From positions 1 to 64,000 of the forward strand of contig BDSI01000032.1 of assembly GCA_003117195.1 (NCBI GenBank): a DNA stretch of 64,000 nt. The letters run 5' to 3'. Positions 58,204 to 64,000 of this stretch are shown here, piece after piece. The notes under the pieces were generated by a model, which saw only the letters and a program-made list of their open reading frames with translations, did not search any database and had not been told where the DNA came from. Numbering within the stretch: position 1 is the stretch's first letter; each line of letters begins with the position of its first letter. Source of the DNA: Eudorina sp. 2006-703-Eu-15. Its lineage: Eukaryota > Chlorophyta > Chlorophyceae > Chlamydomonadales > Volvocaceae. The position numbers and the translations under genes are program-made.

Positions 58204-58249
58204 TGTTGGAGGCCAAGGCACGGCTGCGTGTGCGTGTGTGTGAGGGTCG

Positions 58250-58351
58250 GGGGTCGTAGCTCAGATGGTAGAGCGCCCGCTTAGCAGTGTGTGTCCCTCG
58301 ATGGCACATGTGACTTGCGGGAGGCAGGGGGATCGATACCCTCCGACTCCA
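58250..58351 (+). tRNA. tRNA-Ala(AGC), unit 25
   Basis: Consensus copy. Confidence 0.93.
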
Positions 58352-58724
58352 AGGGCCATGCAGGCAGGGTCGGGGCTGTTTTATCAGGCCGGGATGGTAG
58401 TAGCCACTGGCTGGCATCCACCTGCCATGCACCGCTGTTGCCTGCACTACCGAACCAGCCTGCTCCATCCATTCTCGGGGACAGCTGTGCAGGAGACATG
58501 CAGCTGTATGTGAAGGACCCCTAACAACTGCTCCTCTCATGTCCATCGATGTCCACGTACATCTTCATCTTGTCTTGACAGGAAGCTACACATTCACTGT
58601 ACGGCATTCGATGTACGGCTCATGAGGGGGTTTGAGCCTGAGATTGGTGGGCGCGGTAGGTTCCTTGGACATTGGACAGGTGACACCGTCAGTGGCCTCC
58701 TCCGTACGACAGTCCCCGGGTTCG

Positions 58725-58797
58725 GCTCGGTTAGCTCAGTCGGTAGAGCGTACGGCTGTTAACCGTAAGGTCGACGGTTCGAACCCGTCATCGAGCG
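58725..58797 (+). tRNA. tRNA-Asn(GTT), unit 26
   Basis: Consensus copy. Confidence 0.95.
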
Positions 58798-58842
58798 TGT
58801 TGGAGGCCAAGGCACGGCTGCGTGTGCGTGTGTGTGAGGGTC

Positions 58843-58943
58843 GGGGTCGTAGCTCAGATGGTAGAGCGCCCGCTTAGCAGTGTGTGTCCCTCGATGGCAC
58901 ATGTGACTTGCGGGAGGCAGGGGATCGATACCCTCCGACTCCA
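58843..58943 (+). tRNA. tRNA-Ala(AGC), unit 26, one base short
   Basis: The G-run of the T-stem is one base shorter. Confidence 0.82.
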
Positions 58944-59316
58944 AGGGCCATGCAGGCAGGGTCGGGGCTGTTTTATCAGGCCGGGATGGTAGTAGCCACT
59001 GGCTGGCATCCACCTGCCATGCACCGCTGTTGCCTGCACTACCGAACCAGCCTGCTCCATCCATTCTCGGGGGACAGCTGTGCAGGAGACATGCAGCTGT
59101 ATGTGAAGGACCCCTAACAACTGCTCCTCTCATGTCCATCGATGTCCACGTACATCTTCATCTTGTCTTGACAGGAAGCTACACATTCACTGTACGGCAT
59201 TCGATGTACGGCTCATGAGGGGGTTTGAGCCTGAGATTGGTGGGCGCGGTAGGTTCCTTGGACATTGGACAGGTGACACCGTCAGTGGCCTCCTCCGTAC
59301 GACAGTCCCGGGTTCG

Positions 59317-59389
59317 GCTCGGTTAGCTCAGTCGGTAGAGCGTACGGCTGTTAACCGTAAGGTCGACGGTTCGAACCCGTCATCGAGCG
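59317..59389 (+). tRNA. tRNA-Asn(GTT), unit 27
   Basis: Consensus copy. Confidence 0.95.
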
Positions 59390-59435
59390 TGTTGGAGGCC
59401 AAGGCACGGCTGCGTGTGCGTGTGTGTGAGGGTCG

Positions 59436-59536
59436 GGGGTCGTAGCTCAGATGTAGAGCGCCCGCTTAGCAGTGTGTGTCCCTCGATGGCACATGTGACT
59501 TGCGGGAGGCAGGGGGATCGATACCCTCCGACTCCA
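59436..59536 (+). tRNA. tRNA-Ala(AGC), unit 27, one base short
   Basis: One of the two adjacent D-loop G residues is missing (AGATGTAG). Confidence 0.82.
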
Positions 59537-59907
59537 AGGGCCATGCAGGCAGGGTCGGGGCTGTTTTATCAGCCGGGATGGTAGTAGCCACTGGCTGGCA
59601 TCCACCTGCCATGCACCGCTGTTGCCTGCACTACCGAACCAGCCTGCTCCATCCATTCTCGGGGACAGCTGTGCAGGAGACATGCAGCTGTATGTGAAGG
59701 ACCCCTAACAACTGCTCCTCTCATGTCCATCGATGTCCACGTACATCTTCATCTTGTCTTGACAGGAAGCTACACATTCACTGTACGGCATTCGATGTAC
59801 GGCTCATGAGGGGGTTTGAGCCTGAGATTGGTGGCGCGGTAGGTTCCTTGGACATTGGACAGGTGACACCGTCAGTGGCCTCCTCCGTACGACAGTCCCC
59901 GGGTTCG

Positions 59908-59980
59908 GCTCGGTTAGCTCAGTCGGTAGAGCGTACGGCTGTTAACCGTAAGGTCGACGGTTCGAACCCGTCATCGAGCG
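59908..59980 (+). tRNA. tRNA-Asn(GTT), unit 28
   Basis: Consensus copy. Confidence 0.95.
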
Positions 59981-60026
59981 TGTTGGAGGCCAAGGCACGG
60001 CTGCGTGTGCGTGTGTGTGAGGGTCG

Positions 60027-60127
60027 GGGGTCGTAGCTCAGATGGTAGAGCGCCCGCTTAGCAGTGTGTGTCCCTCGATGGCACATGTGACTTGCGGGAG
60101 GCAGGGGATCGATACCCTCCGACTCCA
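60027..60127 (+). tRNA. tRNA-Ala(AGC), unit 28, one base short
   Basis: T-stem G-run one base shorter. Confidence 0.82.
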
Positions 60128-60500
60128 AGGGCCATGCAGGCAGGGTCGGGGCTGTTTTATCAGGCCGGGATGGTAGTAGCCACTGGCTGGCATCCACCTG
60201 CCATGCACCGCTGTTGCCTGCACTACCGAACCAGCCTGCTCCATCCATTCTCGGGGACAGCTGTGCAGGAGACATGCAGCTGTATGTGAAGGACCCCTAA
60301 CAACTGCTCCTCTCATGTCCATCGATGTCCACGTACATCTTCATCTTGTCTTGACAGGAAGCTACACATTCACTGTACGGCATTCGATGTACGGCTCATG
60401 AGGGGGTTTGAGCCTGAGATTGGTGGGCGCGGTAGGTTCCTTGGACATTGGACAGGTGACACCGTCAGTGGCCTCCTCCGTACGACAGTCCCCGGGTTCG

Positions 60501-60573
60501 GCTCGGTTAGCTCAGTCGGTAGAGCGTACGGCTGTTAACCGTAAGGTCGACGGTTCGAACCCGTCATCGAGCG
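60501..60573 (+). tRNA. tRNA-Asn(GTT), unit 29
   Basis: Consensus copy. Confidence 0.95.
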
Positions 60574-60619
60574 TGTTGGAGGCCAAGGCACGGCTGCGTG
60601 TGCGTGTGTGTGAGGGTCG

Positions 60620-60721
60620 GGGGTCGTAGCTCAGATGGTAGAGCGCCCGCTTAGCAGTGTGTGTCCCTCGATGGCACATGTGACTTGCGGGAGGCAGGGG
60701 GATCGATACCCTCCGACTCCA
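60620..60721 (+). tRNA. tRNA-Ala(AGC), unit 29
   Basis: Consensus copy. Confidence 0.93.
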
Positions 60722-61094
60722 AGGGCCATGCAGGCAGGGTCGGGGCTGTTTTATCAGGCCGGGATGGTAGTAGCCACTGGCTGGCATCCACCTGCCATGC
60801 ACCGCTGTTGCCTGCACTACCGAACCAGCCTGCTCCATCCATTCTCGGGGGACAGCTGTGCAGGAGACATGCAGCTGTATGTGAAGGACCCCTAACAACT
60901 GCTCCTCTCATGTCCATCGATGTCCACGTACATCTTCATCTTGTCTTGACAGGAAGCTACACATTCACTGTACGGCATTCGATGTACGGCTCATGAGGGG
61001 GTTTGAGCCTGAGATTGGTGGGCGCGGTAGGTTCCTTGGACATTGGACAGGTGACACCGTCAGTGGCCTCCTCCGTACGACAGTCCCGGGTTCG

Positions 61095-61167
61095 GCTCGG
61101 TTAGCTCAGTCGGTAGAGCGTACGGCTGTTAACCGTAAGGTCGACGGTTCGAACCCGTCATCGAGCG
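61095..61167 (+). tRNA. tRNA-Asn(GTT), unit 30
   Basis: Consensus copy. Confidence 0.95.
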
Positions 61168-61213
61168 TGTTGGAGGCCAAGGCACGGCTGCGTGTGCGTG
61201 TGTGTGAGGGTCG

Positions 61214-61315
61214 GGGGTCGTAGCTCAGATGGTAGAGCGCCCGCTTAGCAGTGTGTGTCCCTCGATGGCACATGTGACTTGCGGGAGGCAGGGGGATCGA
61301 TACCCTCCGACTCCA
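61214..61315 (+). tRNA. tRNA-Ala(AGC), unit 30
   Basis: Consensus copy. Confidence 0.93.
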
Positions 61316-61688
61316 AGGGCCATGCAGGCAGGGTCGGGGCTGTTTTATCAGGCCGGGATGGTAGTAGCCACTGGCTGGCATCCACCTGCCATGCACCGCT
61401 GTTGCCTGCACTACCGAACCAGCCTGCTCCATCCATTCTCGGGGGACAGCTGTGCAGGAGACATGCAGCTGTATGTGAAGGACCCCTAACAACTGCTCCT
61501 CTCATGTCCATCGATGTCCACGTACATCTTCATCTTGTCTTGACAGGAAGCTACACATTCACTGTACGGCATTCGATGTACGGCTCATGAGGGGGTTTGA
61601 GCCTGAGATTGGTGGGCGCGGTAGGTTCCTTGGACATTGGACAGGTGACACCGTCAGTGGCCTCCTCCGTACGACAGTCCCGGGTTCG

Positions 61689-61761
61689 GCTCGGTTAGCT
61701 CAGTCGGTAGAGCGTACGGCTGTTAACCGTAAGGTCGACGGTTCGAACCCGTCATCGAGCG
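61689..61761 (+). tRNA. tRNA-Asn(GTT), unit 31
   Basis: Consensus copy. Confidence 0.95.
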
Positions 61762-61807
61762 TGTTGGAGGCCAAGGCACGGCTGCGTGTGCGTGTGTGTG
61801 AGGGTCG

Positions 61808-61908
61808 GGGGTCGTAGCTCAGATGGTAGAGCGCCCGCTTAGCAGTGTGTGTCCCTCGATGGCACATGTGACTTGCGGGAGGCAGGGGATCGATACCCTC
61901 CGACTCCA
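61808..61908 (+). tRNA. tRNA-Ala(AGC), unit 31, one base short
   Basis: T-stem G-run one base shorter. Confidence 0.82.
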
Positions 61909-62281
61909 AGGGCCATGCAGGCAGGGTCGGGGCTGTTTTATCAGGCCGGGATGGTAGTAGCCACTGGCTGGCATCCACCTGCCATGCACCGCTGTTGCCT
62001 GCACTACCGAACCAGCCTGCTCCATCCATTCTCGGGGACAGCTGTGCAGGAGACATGCAGCTGTATGTGAAGGACCCCTAACAACTGCTCCTCTCATGTC
62101 CATCGATGTCCACGTACATCTTCATCTTGTCTTGACAGGAAGCTACACATTCACTGTACGGCATTCGATGTACGGCTCATGAGGGGGTTTGAGCCTGAGA
62201 TTGGTGGGCGCGGTAGGTTCCTTGGACATTGGACAGGTGACACCGTCAGTGGCCTCCTCCGTACGACAGTCCCCGGGTTCG

Positions 62282-62354
62282 GCTCGGTTAGCTCAGTCGG
62301 TAGAGCGTACGGCTGTTAACCGTAAGGTCGACGGTTCGAACCCGTCATCGAGCG
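62282..62354 (+). tRNA. tRNA-Asn(GTT), unit 32
   Basis: Consensus copy. Confidence 0.95.
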
Positions 62355-62399
62355 TGTTGGAGGCCAAGGCACGGCTGCGTGTGCGTGTGTGTGAGGGTC

Positions 62400-62500
62400 G
62401 GGGTCGTAGCTCAGATGGTAGAGCGCCGCTTAGCAGTGTGTGTCCCTCGATGGCACATGTGACTTGCGGGAGGCAGGGGGATCGATACCCTCCGACTCCA
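62400..62500 (+). tRNA. tRNA-Ala(AGC), unit 32, one base short
   Basis: The anticodon stem 5' strand lost one C (GCCGC). Confidence 0.8.
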
Positions 62501-62874
62501 AGGGCCATGCAGGCAGGGTCGGGGCTGTTTTATCAGGCCGGGATGGTAGTAGCCACTGGCTGGCATCCACCTGCCATGCACCGCTGTTGCCTGCACTACC
62601 GAACCAGCCTGCTCCATCCATTCTCGGGGGACAGCTGTGCAGGAGACATGCAGCTGTATGTGAAGGACCCCTAACAACTGCTCCTCTCATGTCCATCGAT
62701 GTCCACGTACATCTTCATCTTGTCTTGACAGGAAGCTACACATTCACTGTACGGCATTCGATGTACGGCTCATGAGGGGGTTTGAGCCTGAGATTGGTGG
62801 GCGCGGTAGGTTCCTTGGACATTGGACAGGTGACACCGTCAGTGGCCTCCTCCGTACGACAGTCCCCGGGTTCG

Positions 62875-62947
62875 GCTCGGTTAGCTCAGTCGGTAGAGCG
62901 TACGGCTGTTAACCGTAAGGTCGACGGTTCGAACCCGTCATCGAGCG
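62875..62947 (+). tRNA. tRNA-Asn(GTT), unit 33
   Basis: Consensus copy. Confidence 0.95.
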
Positions 62948-62993
62948 TGTTGGAGGCCAAGGCACGGCTGCGTGTGCGTGTGTGTGAGGGTCG

Positions 62994-63095
62994 GGGGTCG
63001 TAGCTCAGATGGTAGAGCGCCCGCTTAGCAGTGTGTGTCCCTCGATGGCACATGTGACTTGCGGGAGGCAGGGGGATCGATACCCTCCGACTCCA
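62994..63095 (+). tRNA. tRNA-Ala(AGC), unit 33
   Basis: Consensus copy. Confidence 0.93.
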
Positions 63096-63467
63096 AGGGC
63101 CATGCAGGCAGGGTCGGGGCTGTTTTATCAGGCCGGGATGGTAGTAGCCACTGGCTGGCATCCACCTGCCATGCACCGCTGTTGCCTGCACTACCGAACC
63201 AGCCTGCTCCATCCATTCTCGGGGACAGCTGTGCAGGAGACATGCAGCTGTATGTGAAGGACCCTAACAACTGCTCCTCTCATGTCCATCGATGTCCACG
63301 TACATCTTCATCTTGTCTTGACAGGAAGCTACACATTCACTGTACGGCATTCGATGTACGGCTCATGAGGGGGTTTGAGCCTGAGATTGGTGGGCGCGGT
63401 AGGTTCCTTGGACATTGGACAGGTGACACCGTCAGTGGCCTCCTCCGTACGACAGTCCCCGGGTTCG

Positions 63468-63540
63468 GCTCGGTTAGCTCAGTCGGTAGAGCGTACGGCT
63501 GTTAACCGTAAGGTCGACGGTTCGAACCCGTCATCGAGCG
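63468..63540 (+). tRNA. tRNA-Asn(GTT), unit 34
   Basis: Consensus copy; last complete pair before the window edge. Confidence 0.95.
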
Positions 63541-63586
63541 TGTTGGAGGCCAAGGCACGGCTGCGTGTGCGTGTGTGTGAGGGTCG

Positions 63587-63687
63587 GGGGTCGTAGCTCA
63601 GATGGTAGAGCGCCCGCTTAGCAGTGTGTGTCCCTCGATGGCACATGTGACTTGCGGGAGGCAGGGGATCGATACCCTCCGACTCCA
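63587..63687 (+). tRNA. tRNA-Ala(AGC), unit 34, one base short
   Basis: T-stem G-run one base shorter. Confidence 0.82.
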
Positions 63688-64000
63688 AGGGCCATGCAGG
63701 CAGGGTCGGGGCTGTTTTATCAGGCCGGGATGGTAGTAGCCACTGGCTGGCATCCACCTGCCATGCACCGCTGTTGCCTGCACTACCGAACCAGCCTGCT
63801 CCATCCATTCTCGGGGACAGCTGTGCAGGAGACATGCAGCTGTATGTGAAGGACCCCTAACAACTGCTCCTCTCATGTCCATCGATGTCCACGTACATCT
63901 TCATCTTGTCTTGACAGGAAGCTACACATTCACTGTACGGCATTCGATGTACGGCTCATGAGGGGGTTTGAGCCTGAGATTGGTGGGCGCGGTAGGTTCC

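Larger units (their letters stand above)
40568..64000 (+). repeat. Tandem array of about 595-bp units carrying tRNA-Asn and tRNA-Ala; runs off the window
   Basis: The left edge is a partial unit starting ACAGCTGTGCAGGAGACA. There are 34 units with both tRNA genes before the window end, spaced 590-597 bp except where an 894-bp insertion is present. Unit order: tRNA-Asn, 46-base spacer with a TG repeat, tRNA-Ala with intron, TTTT terminator, about 170 bases containing CAGCCTGCTCCATCCATTC, a CATGTCC stretch, about 190 bases, next tRNA-Asn. Units 1-3 differ most from the rest (tRNA-Ala stem and T-loop). Unit 1 is preceded by, and units 2 and 6 keep, the CATGTC repeat form, while most others read CATCGATGTCCACGTACATC. 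Many later units differ by one base in homopolymers. Confidence 0.97.

Noticed and set aside
41073..63882. Hundreds of small repeated open frames of 60-160 codons in the tRNA array
   Set aside because: They are translations across tRNA genes and spacer (for example the frame starting at ATG in the tRNA-Ala D-loop). No splice or start context, and they recur only because the unit does.

Overview
The window is nuclear DNA of a eukaryote, most likely a green alga of the volvocine/Chlamydomonas group. The evidence is GC-rich coding sequence, many short GT-AG introns with CTGAC/CTAAC-type branch sites and GCAG acceptors, a TGTAA polyadenylation signal, Ala/Gly/Gln-rich low-complexity proteins and very abundant micro- and minisatellites. 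The species cannot be named from sequence alone.

Layout: (1) Positions 1-7.7 kb form a lower-GC stretch with two plus-strand multi-exon genes that are interrupted by frameshifts (1-2567 and 3862-5706; products unrecognised), followed by a minus-strand two-exon gene for a PrimPol-type primase-polymerase (6259-7713). (2) A 28-copy minisatellite of about 57 bp abuts the PrimPol 5' end (7.84-9.40 kb). (3) From a TATA box at 10.11 kb to about 16.94 kb lies a gene whose middle is an array of about 45 near-identical 129-132 bp units, each with a 3' splice site, a micro-exon, a 5' splice site and a branch site. (4) A complete five-exon FAM221-family gene lies at 17189-19471. (5) A minus-strand SAICAR synthetase gene (purine synthesis) at 21411-25360 has seven resolved exons and very repeat-rich introns. 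(6) A ten-exon plus-strand gene at 26735-37507 encodes a 2401-residue armadillo/HEAT-like protein. (7) A 3 kb microsatellite-rich intergenic stretch follows. (8) From 40.57 kb to the window end runs a tandem array with a unit of about 595 bp. Each unit carries a tRNA-Asn(GTT) and an intron-containing tRNA-Ala(AGC): 34 pairs, 68 tRNA genes. Three units carry the same 894-bp LTR-like insertion. The array continues past the right edge.

The genes form no operon or obvious pathway. FAM221 and the SAICAR synthetase gene converge; the SAICAR synthetase and ARM genes diverge from a shared region of about 1.1-1.4 kb. The dominant theme is tandem amplification at several scales: 4-6 bp microsatellites, the 57-bp minisatellite, the 129-bp exon-intron unit with a 2.2-kb higher-order duplication, and the 595-bp tRNA unit. 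The two most unusual objects are the amplified exon-intron gene at 10.1-16.9 kb and the tRNA-Asn/tRNA-Ala array.

Gene models were built by hand from splice motifs and reading-phase continuity. The FAM221, SAICAR synthetase (except its first exon) and ARM models are phase-consistent across every junction. The models in the first 17 kb are less certain.
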